Positions 1-11,129 of a stretch of DNA of 64,000 nucleotides are shown piece after piece. The notes under the pieces are model-generated. The model did no database searches. It saw only the letters and a list, made by a program, of their open reading frames with translations, and was not told the origin of the DNA. Location of the stretch: contig UESW01004566.1 in NCBI GenBank assembly GCA_900491605.1, positions 1,025,381-1,089,380 on the forward strand. The letters are read 5' to 3'. Position 1 is the first letter of the stretch. Each line of letters opens with the position of its first letter. This DNA comes from Calamus simplicifolius. Its lineage: Eukaryota > Streptophyta > Magnoliopsida > Arecales > Arecaceae. The position numbers and the translations under genes are program-made.

Positions 1-315
1 TAATGTGCTGCATTATACTCCATATCGCTAAGATTTCTTGACTTCTGCCCCCCAAATGAACGGCCGATACCTTTAAAAATTGATATTCTACCGTCATTAG
101 GTTCTCTTTCGTCCACACATACGTCATCGTTACGACCAAGATTTTGGCTCCTCGTGTGGACGTGACCCTCAAAGTAATGCGAGGCAAAAGCTGAAACTTC
201 TTCGACCAAGTGTGCATTGCATATAGAACCTTCAACCCTTGCCTTATTACGCACATTATTTTTTAACTTCTTAAGGTACCTATATGTAAAGTTGAGACAA
301 AAAATTAACCAATTT
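1..315 (-). pseudogene. CACTA (En/Spm) transposase fragment, DUF4218 region
   Basis: Reading the minus strand from about 315 down to 1 gives an open frame with no ATG. It contains YRYLKKLKNNVRNKARVEGS, then HLVEEVSAFASHYF, and near the window edge GRISIFKGIGRSFGG. This order is the DUF4218 signature of plant CACTA transposase polyproteins (a Y-ERYL-KLK-YVRNKARPEGSIAEG type block followed by the GRPLG-like block). DUF4218 lies C-terminal to the Transposase_21 catalytic region, so this is the 3' part of a transposase gene running off the left edge. Copia-1 starts at 364, so the retrotransposon probably landed in or beside this gene. It may belong to the same element as the CACTA end at 10,551-12,232. 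Confidence 0.8.
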
Positions 316-719
316 TCTTGCAATGAAATAATATTTGAAATGTCAATATGTCTAAATGATGTATGTTGGGGAAATTGTTGAGAATTTGTTGCCCCAATCT
401 AATTGATTTTGATGATTACCAAAAGCCATTGAGTATATTATAAGATGTAATGAGTTTATATTACATGAGCAATGAATTTATTTAGAACAATGAATGAGAA
501 TGTTAAAGTATAACATTAATCAATTTGAAAGTAACTTCAAGCTCAATGTTTAAGCTTTCAAAAAGAAATTTTATACTTCATATTAATCAATGAGTTTTGG
601 AACATTTCTTGAATTGATTCCTAATGTCAATTTATTATATTCAAGTCAAAAATTGATTTAAAATGAATCTGGAACGAATTTCAAGTCAATCAGAAAATTT
701 CTGATTTTTGATACGTTCC

Positions 720-1042
720 GGAGCCGACTCTAGAGTTTCAGAGTCGACTCCACTCAGAGTACAGAAATGTCTGTCTGTCTCGAGTCGACCCCTGTGAATT
801 TCAGGAGTCGACCCCGATTCTGTCGAGCCGACTCCATGACTGTGTGAGTCGACTCCGCTCAGACACCAGAGGTGTATTTTTCTGAGCATTTCGCGAGTCG
901 ACCCCCAACTTTTCATGAGTCGACCCCCGACTGTCAGGAGTCGACACTTTATTTTTGATGAGTCGACCCTTTGACTTTCTGAGTATTTCTATTTTTGGTA
1001 TCACGACTTCGAGCCGACTCGCGGAAAGCAGGAGTCGACTCC
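720..1042 (+). promoter_or_regulatory. GAGTCGACTC-type palindrome array in Copia-1 5' LTR U3
   Basis: About twelve copies of GAG(T/C)CGAC(T/C)C or near variants occur at irregular spacing (for example near 722, 741, 782, 806, 823, 848, 895, 917, 940, 961, 1011, 1032). GAGTCGACTC is a perfect 10-bp palindrome. The GAGCCGACTC variant contains GCCGAC, which matches the RCCGAC core of the DRE/CRT site. Position upstream of the TATA box suggests an enhancer; no function is shown by sequence alone. Confidence 0.75.
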
Positions 1043-1084
1043 AGCAAATCTGGGCGAGATTTTTCCGAATGCCAACTCAGCGTC

Positions 1085-1158
1085 AACGGTAAGATTTTTA
1101 ATTAACGGCTATTTTTCTTTGTTTCTAACGGCTATATTTTTGCAGAATCTATAAATAG
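1085..1158 (+). promoter_or_regulatory. LTR core promoter: three AACGG motifs and TATA box
   Basis: AACGG occurs at 1085, 1104 and 1127. The third lies in TCTAACGGCTA, a full match to the plant MSA consensus YCYAACGGYYA bound by three-repeat MYB factors in G2/M. TATAAATAG follows at 1150-1158. The spacing is kept in the 3' LTR and in Copia-2. Transcription would be expected to start about 30 bp after the TATA box (inference). Confidence 0.7.
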
Positions 1159-2027
1159 AGAAGCCGTTTTCAAATCAAAGAGAACAAAGAGAGATATTCA
1201 TTTCAAAGAAAAGAAGAGAAAAATCGAAAAAATAGAGCTTCATTTGAAAAAATCCGTGATTCAAAATAGAGTGAAAGAAAGAGTGTGAAATCAAAGGAAG
1301 CTCCTTCTGTGCTCAAGCTCAACAATCCAAGGAAGCTTCAGAAGAAAATCCAAGAGCTATTCAAGAGCATCTCAAGTGATTTTCAACACTCAAAGAAAAG
1401 AGGAAAAGCTCAAATCAACTCCAACATACTTCCGTGAAGAATCCGAGCTGAGGCCCGATTCTACACTTCAAAGGAGTTGAGGAAAAGAAGAAAAGAAGAA
1501 AAGCTCAAAGCCAACCAACTGCAATCAGGCTTTTCTAAACTTTATTCTTATATTTGTTTATCTGCTCATTAAGGAGCTTTGTAACTGAAAAACAATATTT
1601 CTTCTTTGTGTCTAGTTCAATCTGGGGGATTGAACTAGTGGAGGTAGTCTTACCTCGGTCAAGCTTGGTAAAGCTTGTGTTAGGGTTTTGTGCTGGTGAG
1701 CCCTTGAAAACCAGCTGGGTTCGTTGTGATCCCGGGAAAAAAAGTTTGAGTTGTGAGCTTGTAAAACAACTCTGCTGTAATCTAGGAGATTATAGTGTGG
1801 ACCCAAGTGAATCTTGGGAGTGGACGTAGGTGTTGGATACACCGAACCACTATAAAATCTTTGTGTTTGCCGTGCTTCATTGACTCTTTCTCTATCTCTG
1901 TTTTATTCACTGCACTTTGCATTTACATTGCTATTGCATTCATCTCAAAGCAAATATTTAAAAGGCTAATTTTTTAAAGAACCCAATTCACCCCCCCCCC
2001 TCTTGGGTTGTCATCTGGGCCAACAAT

Positions 2028-2039
2028 TGGTATCAGAGC
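2028..2039 (+). other. Primer-binding site (initiator Met tRNA), Copia-1
   Basis: TGGTATCAGAGC is the standard plant LTR-retrotransposon site complementary to the 3' end of initiator methionine tRNA. It begins two bases after the 5' LTR terminus CCAACA. Confidence 0.95.
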
Positions 2040-2086
2040 TAGTGCTCATTAGATTTTGATCACACGATCAAGAGCTAAAGATCCAA

Positions 2087-3675
2087 ATGGCAACACAAGT
2101 TGGATCATTTGCTGAAGGTCATTCTACGAATAGACCTCCACTTTTAATGGTTCCAACTATTCTTATTGGAAAGCAAGAATGAGGATATTCATTCAAGCTT
2201 CTGATTATGAATTATGGGGTGTTATAATTAATGGACCTAGTACACCCACACACGTTATTGATGGCACTATTGTTCCTAAGCCCGAAAGGGATTGGAATGA
2301 TAATGATAGGAAAATGGCACAGCTCAATGCTAAGGCCATGAATGTTTATATTGCTCTTTAGATGCTAATGAATTTAATAGAATCTCCACATGTAATTCCG
2401 CAAAGGAGATTTGGGATAGATTAGAGGTTACCCATGAGGGTACCAACCAAGTAAAAGAATCTAAAATAATATTCTTGTTCATAATATGAATTATTTAGCA
2501 TGGAACAAACTGAAACCATTGCATGCATGTACACTAGATTTACTGATATTGTAAATGGTTTGAAAAGTCTTGGTAAGACATATACTAACTCTGAACTTGT
2601 TCGAAAATTCTTAGGTCACTTCCAAGATCATGGGAAGCAAAAATGACAGCAATCCAAGAAGCAAAGGACCTCAACACTTTACCCTTAGAGGAGCTTCTAG
2701 GATCCTTATGACCCATGAGCTGACTATGAGGCACATGTAGAGGAACAAAGAAGAAAAGTATTGCCCTCAAAGCTGCAAAAGAAGAAGAGCAGCAGTGATG
2801 ATGATGATGATGATGAGACAGCTCTCTTAGCAAGAAATTTAAAAATTCATGAGGAGAAAGAAACCCTTCCACAAGAAGAAATTTGGAAAAGTGGAAGGAG
2901 AAAAGGATAAGAAAAGGACAAGGACAAAGAGAAAGACCCCTTGATTGCTATGAGTGTAAGAAACCGGGGCACTTTAGATATGAATGTCCTCAATTGAAGA
3001 AAGCCTACAAAAGAAAAAGAAGGCTTATGTGGCACTTGGAGTGACAGCGAGAATCTTCTTCCGAAGAAGAAGAACAAAAGGAAGTTGCAAACGTATGCTT
3101 TATGGCGGACGACAACGATGAGGTAAGTTCCGAAACCCTTGCGATGAATTTGCTTTTGATGAATTATTTGATGCTTTTAATGAACTTGTTGGATTTCAAA
3201 TTTTGAAAAAGAAATACAAGTTTTGAAAAATGAAATTTAACTTCATTAAAGAAAAAGAAATCTTAATAATGAATTAAGAAACTTAAATCTGAAAATGATT
3301 TTGTAAAAGAAAAGAATCAATTTCCAATGAAAATGATAAACTAAAGAAGAGGTTGAAAAATATAAAACATAGTTGATAAATTTACTTAAGCTCAAAAATT
3401 AACATGTTATTAAATAGTCAAAAAGCAGTTTTTGACAAAGCTGGATTAGGATATAACACTAAGAAAACAAAAATCAAAAAATATTTTTGTTAAAGTAATG
3501 TTACATGCTTTAAATGTAACAAAAAAGGACATAAATCTTATGAATGTAAAATTCTAAAACCTAATAAAAATTAAATGTTAAAGGAAAGAAAATATGGGTT
3601 CCGAAAGGAACAATTTTTTGCTACTAACCATGAAGGACCCAAGAAAGCTTGGGTACCTAAACATAAAGTTTGATT
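2087..3675 (+). pseudogene. Copia-1 gag (UBN2-type capsid, two CCHC knuckles), broken
   Basis: ATG at 2087 opens MATQVGSFAEGHSTN. The capsid part has YWKARMRIFIQASDYELWGV and WDRLEVTHEGT, typical of the Copia gag domain (UBN2, PF14223). A first zinc knuckle (C-YE-C-KKPG-H-FRYE-C) lies at 2946-2987 and a second (C-FK-C-NKKG-H-KSYE-C) at 3506-3547. Between them is a lysine/glutamate-rich stretch that forms a coiled coil in Copia-2. Several one-base indels and stops split the frame, including losses inside A-runs. Gag would package the RNA; this copy cannot be translated as one protein. Confidence 0.85.
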
Positions 3676-6600
3676 ATTTTTGCAGGAGTGTCTTGCGGCC
3701 AAAAGATCAAAGAGAAAGTGGTATCTTGATAGTGGCTGCTCAAGACATATGACGGGTGACAAAGATCAATTCATCACCCTTGAAGAAAAGAAAGGAGGAG
3801 TTGTTACATTTGGCGACAATGGCAAAGGCCAAATCTTGGGGTTTGGTAACATTCAAATAACTCCCTCCACATATATTGAAAATGTACTTTATGTTGATGG
3901 TTTAAAACATAACTTAATTAGTATTAGTCAATTATGTGATAAAGGTTTTAAAGTATCATTTGAATCTTCTATATGCACTGTTTCTAATCCCATTGATAAT
4001 AGCATTGTTTTTATTGGAAATAGAAATGGCAATGTATACTTGATTGATTAGACAATTTGTCTACTAGTAATCATTGCTTAGTTGCTAATAATGCTAATAT
4101 GAATGAGATTGGTTGGTTGTGGCATCGTAGATTAGGTCATGCAAGCACACACCTTATTTCAAAATTAATTAGAATGGATTTAGTAAAAGGACTTCCAAAT
4201 AGATTTTGAAAATAACAAAATATGTGATGCATGTCAATTTGGAAAACAAACTAGAAGTTCTTTCAAATCTAAAAATATTGTTTCCACTTCTAGGCCACTT
4301 GAGCTACTTCACATGGACCTTTTTGGACCTACTAGAACCACAAGTCTAGGAGGAAAGAAATATGGTCTTGTGATTGTAGATGATTACTCTAGATACACTT
4401 GGGTATGTTTTTAGCTCACAAAGATGAGACTTTCTCATATTTTGAAATTCTTCAAGAAAGTCACAAATGAGAAAAACACACCATAGTGTCTCTAAGAAGT
4501 GATCATGGAACTGAATTTGAAAATCATTATTTGAAAGTTTTTGCATGAAAATGGCATTAATCATAATTTTTCTGCACCTAGAACACCACAACAAAATGGA
4601 GTAGTTGAAAGAAAAATAGGACTTTAGAAGACATGGCCCGTACCATGCTATGTGAAAGTAAACTCCCAAATACTTTTGGGCGGAAGCTATAACACAGCAT
4701 GTTACATCTTAATAGAGCTTTAATTAGACCAATCATTAAGAAAACACCTTATGAATTATGGAATGATAGAAAACCCAACATAAGTATTTTCATGCATTTG
4801 GTTGTAAATGTTTCATTCATAATAATGGTAAAAATAATTAGGAAATTTGATGCAAATCTGATGAAGGAATATTCTTAGGATATTCAACAACTAGTAAAGC
4901 ATATAGAGTATTTAACAAGAAAACTTAATTGTAGAAGAATCTATTCATGTAGTTTTTGATGAATCTTTAGCATCGTTCTGAAAATTTGATGATGAGGAAG
5001 ATACAAACATTAATTGAAAGAGATCTTGAAAAATTAAATATTGATGTATCTTCAGATCATGAACAAGAAGCTAAAGATAATGATTCACCTAAGGATGATG
5101 ATTTAACAAATCATAATGATGTAGATCTACCTAGAGATTGGAGATATGCTTATAGTCATCCAAGGAATTGATTATAGGTGATCCATCTCAAGGAATAAGA
5201 ACTAGATCATCATGAGAAACATTAGTAATCATCTTGCATTTGTATCTCAAATTGAACCTAAAACTATTGAAGAAGCTGAAAAAGATAATAATTGGATGTT
5301 AGCAATGCAAGAAGAATTAAATCAATTTACTAGAAATAATGTATGGACTTTAGTAGATAGACCTAAAAATCATTCTGTTATAGGATCAAAATGGGTATTT
5401 AGAAATAAACTAGATGAAAATGGCATAGTAATTAGAAACAAAGCTAGATTAGTTGCAAAAGGATATAATCAAGAAGAAGGATTGATTTTGATGAAACCTT
5501 TGCACCTGTAGCTAGATTAGAAGCCATTAGATATTACTTGCATTTGCATGTCATATGAATTTTTTATTTCAAATGGATGTTAAAAGTGCATTTTTAAATG
5601 GATTTATAAATGAAGAAGTTATGTTGAACAACCACCAGGTTTTGAAGATCATGAATTTTCAAATCATGTTTTTAAATTGCACAAAGCACTATATGGTTTG
5701 AAACAAGCACCTAGAGCTTGGTATGATAGATTAAGTAAATTCTTAATTGAAAATGATTTTATAAGAGGAAATGTTGATAAAACACTATTTTTGAAAAGAA
5801 AAGATAAAGATTTATTAGTAGTACAAATATATGTTGATGATATTTTTTGGTGCTACTAACAATTTCTATGTCAAGAATTTGCTAAGTTGATGCAGGGTGA
5901 ATTTGAAATGAGCATGATGGGAGAACTCAACTTCTTCCTTGGACTCCAAATCAAACAAAGCAAAGAGGGAATCTTTATCAACCAAACAAATACACAAGAG
6001 AAATTCTCAAGAAGTTTGGTATGGAATCAATCAAACCCCTCGGAACACCAATGAGTCCTTCATGCAAGCTGGACAAAGATGAAGAAGGTAAGAAAGTTGA
6101 TCAAAAATATTATCGAGGTATGATCGGATCCCTTCTTTACTTAACTGCAAGTAGACCAGATATAATGTTTGCTGTTTGCTTATGTGCTAGATTTCAATCT
6201 GAACCTAAAGAATCACACTTAATTGCTGTTAAAAGAATACTAAGATATTAAGTGGAACTAAAAATGTAGGTTTATGGTATTCTAGAGACTCAACATTAAA
6301 CTTGATTGCATACACTGATTCTGATTATGCTGGATGTAAGTTAGATAGAAAAAGCACAAGTGGTGCATGCCAATTCTTAGGAAGTAACTTAATCTCATGG
6401 TTTAGCAAAAAGCAAAATTCAGTTGCATTATCAACTACTGAAGCTGAATATGTTGCAGCTGGAAGTTGCTGTGCTCAAATCCTATGGATTAAGCGACAAC
6501 TTGAAGACTATGGTATCACACTTGATAAAACACCTATAAGATGTGATAACACAAGTGCAATTAATCTAACTAAAAAATCCAATTCAACATTCAAGAACTA

Positions 6601-6770
6601 AACACATAGAAATTAGATATCATTTTATAAGAGAACATGTAGCAAATAATGAAATTGTCTTGATTATGTTAATGAAGAACAATTAGCTGATATATTTACA
6701 AAACCCTTGAAGTGAAGAAAGATTCTGTTATCTTAGAGGAGAGTTAGGGATTTGTGATCCATTAGAATGA
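3676..6770 (+). pseudogene. Copia-1 pol: protease, integrase, RT, RNase H, broken
   Basis: Protease: WYLDSGCSRHMTGDKDQF with the catalytic DSG near 3,728. Integrase: HHCC zinc region with WLWHRRLGHAS (about 4,117) and CDACQFGKQTR (about 4,225), then HMDLFGPT, DHGTEFEN and QNGVVER carrying the DDE residues. RT: about 5,212-6,240 with YVDD at 5830-5841, followed immediately by a frameshift in a T-run. RNase H: YTDSDYAGCKLDRKSTSGA and ALSTTEAEYVAAGS (6,302-6,600), ending LGICDPLE and TGA at 6768-6770. The longest open pieces are about 60 to 123 codons. The lesions are mostly single-base indels. Confidence 0.9.
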
Positions 6771-6949
6771 ATTTGAAACCCCTAAGGAAATTTATCTAAA
6801 ATTCTTTCAAATCCTTGATCTTTAAGGAAATCTTATCTAGAATTCATATCTAATTGATCTATTAAATTCCAATGATTATTTTATCAATTTTTATGATCAT
6901 TATCCGGACACATTTCAGAAATTTATGTTTTTGCTCTGAAATGGTCTCG

Positions 6950-7134
6950 GAGCCGACTCGGTGAGTATCGGAGTCGACTCCAGGTTTCTACTGAAACTCT
7001 TGAGTCGACCCCTTCTCGCGCGAGTCGACTCCACTTCGGGATGTTTTCTGTGACTGTCCGGAGTCGACCCCTCGCTTTGCGGGAGCCGACTCGAAGTGGT
7101 CCCAGGTCGATTTATCTAGGGCAGAGTCGACTCG
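6950..7134 (+). promoter_or_regulatory. Second palindrome array, between pol and ORF2 of Copia-1
   Basis: About seven GAG(T/C)CGAC(T/C)C-type motifs (near 6952, 6971, 7002, 7022, 7061, 7084, 7124) lie between the pol stop (6770) and the ORF2 ATG (7229). The motif is that of the LTR U3 but the intervening sequence differs. The placement suggests an internal promoter or enhancer for ORF2, or an RNA structure in the genomic transcript. Confidence 0.65.
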
Positions 7135-7228
7135 CCGTTCATTTCAAAATCTCTCCAAATACTCTCTCCAAAATATTTCCAGACCTTCCAAATCCTCAAA
7201 AATCCCTGATTACCCTTCCAATAGATCA

Positions 7229-8559
7229 ATGGCCCCTAAAACTCGAGGTCTAACCTTGGTGCGGCCGGAGTAAAGAGGAAGAGAGCGGTGAGGAAGACCG
7301 TGAGGCGTCCGTTCGTGAGCCTTCACCAGCTTGGATTCAACTCATCTTCTTCACTCCTAATGCTTCTCCATCTACGGCTCCTCACAGGTAGATAGACTTG
7401 CCGATAGAGTCATAACTACGGGTAGGAAAGTAGATTTTGAATTTTGAAGCTGAGGGATTTTTTTGGGAAGACAGTTGATTGAGATGGGTTGGGAAAAGAT
7501 TTGCTCTTGATTGCCCTACTACCCGCTCTTGTCAAGGAATTTTATAAGAATCTATCTAGAGGAGATAATGGTCTTGTAAGCATGTGAGAGGAAATAGAAT
7601 TTCAGTGACAGTGGATTTGCTTTCTAGATTATTGAATCTTCCAGTGTCAGGAACTCTACATTTTCTTCTGAAGATAGAAGCCTGCTCTTTCTAGACTGCT
7701 TAACAGGGAGATTGTCGGTTTTGAGGAAGTTTTTGCCAATCAGTTATCCTTAGAATTGAGATTCTCCACAACATCTGTAGTAGAATCCTTTTTCCCAAGA
7801 TTGGAGATTTGATTATGTGTCAGAAGAGATATTTTTGATGGATGCAATTGTACGGGTAAACCCATTAACCTTCCTAGTATGATTTTATGGTATATTGCCG
7901 ACTGTGGAGGAAAGAAAATCAAGTTTGCCCTATGGCATGATTCTCACCAATTTCAAAGCCAAGGGATTGTCATTTCAGATAGTGAGCCTATGAGGAACTT
8001 GAGGCACACAGATTTTTACAGCTTGGCCACTATACATAGAATGGGTTTTGTTAAGAAAATGGAGATGGGAAAGGAAAGGTTTGATAGAAGATAGAGCTGG
8101 ACACTGAGGCACCGGGACCATCAGTCAGACATTCTTCGCCTGCACCTCCGAGCCCTCCTATTCCTGCTCCTGCTCCTACCCTGCTCCGTTGTTTGATCAA
8201 GCTTCATCTTCATCTGTTGGCTTCTCAGAACTTCAGTTAAGGCAACTCAAAGGCTTCTTGATGATCAGTCAGAAAATTAAAATCAGAGTTTGAAAACAAG
8301 TTTATGAATCTCAAGGAAACTCTTTACTCTTTGGATGATCGATCACCAAGATAGAATCTACTCTCAGCAATTCTTCTGAGTCTTTAAGTGGAGATCTAAA
8401 GAACATATTTGAAGAACTTAAAGATATCTGCGGAGATGGTGAAACATATGCAAAATGCAATGCTGAGCTACAAGATAAAATTTTGACTGCTTGCACTTTT
8501 GTGATGAGAGACTGAAGGACTATGTGAAGATACAAACAGATGGAATGAAAAATATATAG
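7229..8559 (+). pseudogene. Copia-1 ORF2 (plant-transposon domain plus coiled coil), broken
   Basis: ATG at 7229 opens MAPKTRGL; a basic and Ser/Pro-rich leader follows. The middle matches the domain seen more intact in Copia-3: LVKEFYKNLSRGDNG, LRFSTTSVVESFFPRLE-like, then MILWYIADCGGKK, IVISDSEPMRNLRHTDFYSL and HRMGFVKK. This resembles the putative plant transposon protein domain annotated beside plant retroelements. A Pro-rich linker and a helical C-terminus (LSGDLKNIFEELKDICGDG) end at TAG 8557-8559. It occupies the env position of Sireviruses, but I see no signal peptide or membrane segment. Several frameshifts are present. Confidence 0.7.
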
Positions 8560-8791
8560 ATCATTTGACTAGGATTGTTAGGACTCACTTTTGATGTATT
8601 AGATACTTAGTCCTTGCAATGTATGAAGTTTATTTTGTTTTACATTTTATACTTTGATGTAATGAAACTATTTGAATGTCAATGTAATCTCATGTATTTC
8701 TTCCTTTTATCAATGAATGAATGATTTTGTTAAATCAATCTTGAATGAATGAATGATTATGTTTATGCTTCTCTACCTTTTTGTTGATAAC

Positions 8792-9012
8792 AAAAAAGGG
8801 GGAGAGTTTTATAGTTTTATAACTGTATATGCATATGGGAGAAATTGATTAATCAAATGATATTAAAATGATTGAATGAATGATATTTTTGAGTTTCATA
8901 GGGGGAGCTACCTCATTCAGGGGGAGCCTAAGCCTAACTATGAAATAAAATAAATTCACTAATCAATCATGCATAAACTCAATGTTTTTGTCATCATCAA
9001 AAAGGGGGAGAT
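8792..9012 (+). other. Twin polypurine tracts of Copia-1
   Basis: AAAAAAGGGGGAGAG at 8792-8806 and AAAAAGGGGGAGAT at 8999-9012, the second abutting the 3' LTR and therefore the likely plus-strand primer. Both follow a TTGT-rich context. Short GGGGGAG runs also occur near 8,905 and 8,923. The same pair occurs in Copia-2 and Copia-3. Confidence 0.8.
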
Positions 9013-10550
9013 TGTTGGGGAGATTGTTGAAATTATATGCCCCAATCTTATTGATTTTGATGATTACCAAAAGCCATGAGTATATTAAAAGATGTAATGA
9101 GTTTATTTACATGAGCAATGAATTTATTTAGAACAATGAATGAGAATGTTAAAGTATAACTTTAATCAATTTGAAAGTAACTTCAAGCTCAATGTTTAAG
9201 CTTTCAAAAAGAAATTTTATACTTCATATTTTAATCAATGAGTTTTTGGAACATTTCTTGAATTAATTCTAATGTCAATTTTATTATATTCAAGTCAAAA
9301 ATTGATTTAAAATGAATCTGGAACGAATTTAAAGTCAATCAGAAAATTCTCTGATTTTTGATACGTTCCGGAGCCGACTCTTGAGTTTCAGAGTCGACTC
9401 CACTCAGAGTACAGAAATGACTGTCTGTCTCGAGTCGACCCATGTGATTTCAGGAGTCGACCCCCGATTCTGTCGAGCCGACTCCATGACTGTGCGAGTC
9501 GACTCCGCTCAGACACCAGAGGTGTGTTTTTCTGAGCACTTCGCGAGTCGACCCCAACTTTTCATGAGTCGACCCCCGACTGTCAGGAGTCGACACTTTA
9601 CTTTTGATGAGTCGACCCTTTGACTTTCTGAGTATTTCTATTTTTGGTATCACGACTTCGAGCCGACTCGGGAAAGCATGAGTCGACTCCAGCAAATCTG
9701 GGCGAGATTTTTCCGAATGCCAACTCAGCGTCAACGGTAAGATTTTTAATTAACGGCTATTTTTCTTTGTTTCTAACGGCTATATTTTTGCAGAATCTAT
9801 AAATAGAGAAGCCGTTTTCAAATCAAAGAGACAAATAGAGAGATATTCATTTCAAAGAAAAGAAGAGAAAAATCGAAAAAACAGAGCTTCATTTGAAAAA
9901 ATCCGTGATTCAAAATAGAGTGAAAGAAAGAGTGTGAAATCAAAGGAAGCTCCTTCTGTGCTCAAGCTCAACAATCCAAGGAAGCTTCAGAAGAAAATCC
10001 AAGAGCTATTCAAGAGCATCTCAAGTGATTTTCAACACTCAAAGAAAAGAGGAAAAGCTCAAATCAACTCCAACACTTCCGTGAAGAATCCAGCTGAGGC
10101 CCGATTCTACACTTCAAAGGAGTTGAGGAGAAGAAGAAGAAAAGCTCAAAGCCAACCAACTGCAATCAGGCTTTTCTAAACTTTATTCTTATATTTGTTT
10201 ATCTGCTCATTAAGGAGCTTTGTAACTAAAAAAATATTTCTATTCTTTGTGTCTAGTTCAATCTGGGGGATTGAACTAGTGGAGGTAGTCTTACCTCGGT
10301 ACAAGCTTGGTAAAGCTTGTGTTAGGGTTTTTGTGCTGGTGAGCCCTTGAAAACCAGCTGGGTTCGTTGTGATCCCGGGAAAACAACAAGTTTGAGTTGT
10401 GAGCTTGTAAAACAACTCTGCTGTAATCAAGGAAGATTATAGTGTGGACCCAAGTGAATCTTGGGAGTGGACGTAGGTGTTGGATACACCGAACCACTAT
10501 AAAATCTTTGTGTTTGCCGTGCTTCATTGACTCTTTCTCTATCTCTGTTT
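9013..10550 (+). repeat. 3' LTR of Copia-1, 3'-truncated
   Basis: Matches 364-1903 of the 5' LTR, including a palindrome array (9369-9691), the AACGG cluster with TCTAACGGCTA (9772-9782) and TATAAATAG (9798-9806). Homology stops after CTCTGTTT at 10550; the last roughly 122 bp, including CCAACA, are missing and CACTA repeat sequence follows at once. This indicates a deletion or rearrangement after insertion. Confidence 0.92.
9369..9691 (+). promoter_or_regulatory. Palindrome array in Copia-1 3' LTR
   Basis: Same series of GAG(T/C)CGAC(T/C)C motifs as 720-1042, with one-base length differences at several C-runs. Confidence 0.75.
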
Positions 10551-11110
10551 AGACCGATCTCGGACCGCAGCGATCGAACCGATCGGCGACGATCCGACGG
10601 TTGCCATCGATCCAAGCCGTGATCCTGATCGCTAGGACCAATCCCGGACCTTTGCGATCAGTCCGAGATCGCCGATGATCCAATGGTTGCGATCGGTCCA
10701 AGCCCTGATCTATCCCGATCGGCCACGACCGATCGGACTGCGGCGATCAGTCCGATCGGCGACGATCCGACAGTTGCGATCGATCCAAGCCCGATCCCGA
10801 TCGGCCACGACGATCTCGGACCGTGGCGATCGGTCCGATCGCGACGATCCGACGGTTGCGATCGATCCAAGCCTGATCCATCCCGATCGGCCACGACCGA
10901 TCTCAGACCGTGCGATCGGTCCGATCGGCAACGATCCGCGGTTGCGATCGATCGAAGCCATGATCGATCTCGGTCGGTGACGACCGATCTCGGACCGTCG
11001 CGATCGATCCGATCGGCGACGACCCGACGGTTGAGATAAATCAAAGCCATGATCGATCCCGGTCGGCGACGACCGGGATCGGACCGTTCGCGATCGATCC
11101 GTTCGACGTC
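10551..11110. repeat. About 88-bp GC-rich tandem array, roughly six copies
   Basis: Unit contains GATCGGCGACGATCCGACGG, TTGCGATCGATCCAAGCC, GATCGGCCACGACCGATCTC and GACCGTGGCGATCGGTCC. GATCG occurs many times per unit. Open reading frames in it on both strands (Arg/Ser/Asp-rich) are by-products of the repeat. The same unit recurs in inverted orientation at 60,480-61,010. Confidence 0.85.
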
Positions 11111-11129
11111 GCAAATTTTTATTTCATAA

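Larger units (their letters stand above)
364..2025 (+). repeat. 5' LTR of Copia-1
   Basis: Direct repeat of 9013-10550, 1662 bp, bounded by TGTTGG and CCAACA. U3 contains a palindrome array (720-1042), an AACGG cluster and TATAAATAG (1150-1158). The last part before the PBS is a C-rich tract followed by CTTGGGTTG and CATCTGGGCCAACA, a terminus shared with all Copia LTRs in the window. Differences from the 3' LTR include many one-base gains or losses. Confidence 0.93.
364..10550 (+). mobile_element. Copia-1, Sirevirus-like LTR retrotransposon
   Basis: Order: 5' LTR (364-2025), Met-tRNA primer site (2028-2039), gag, protease, integrase, RT, RNase H, a post-pol ORF2, two polypurine tracts, 3' LTR (9013-10550). 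The integrase-before-RT order marks Ty1/Copia. A large gag with a coiled coil and two CCHC knuckles, a gene in the env position and multiple PPTs point to the Sirevirus lineage. The left LTR begins TGTTGG and ends CCAACA. Bases ATGTA (359-363) would be the left target duplication; the right one is lost because the 3' LTR stops about 122 bp early. Every ORF is broken, so it is non-autonomous as sequenced. Confidence 0.93.

Noticed and set aside
686..1004. Ser/Arg-rich ORFs in LTRs (also 9381-9734, 21897-22170, 30998-31306)
   Set aside because: They translate the palindrome arrays, which lie upstream of the LTR TATA box and are outside any expected coding region.
720..1042. CRISPR or integron-like repeat array for GAGTCGACTC
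   Set aside because: Spacing is irregular, spacers are shared between LTR copies and the array is part of LTR U3.
10658..11114. Arg/Asp/Ser-rich ORFs of 100-134 codons
   Set aside because: Translations of the 88-bp GATCG array on both strands; the same happens at 60.4-60.9 kb.
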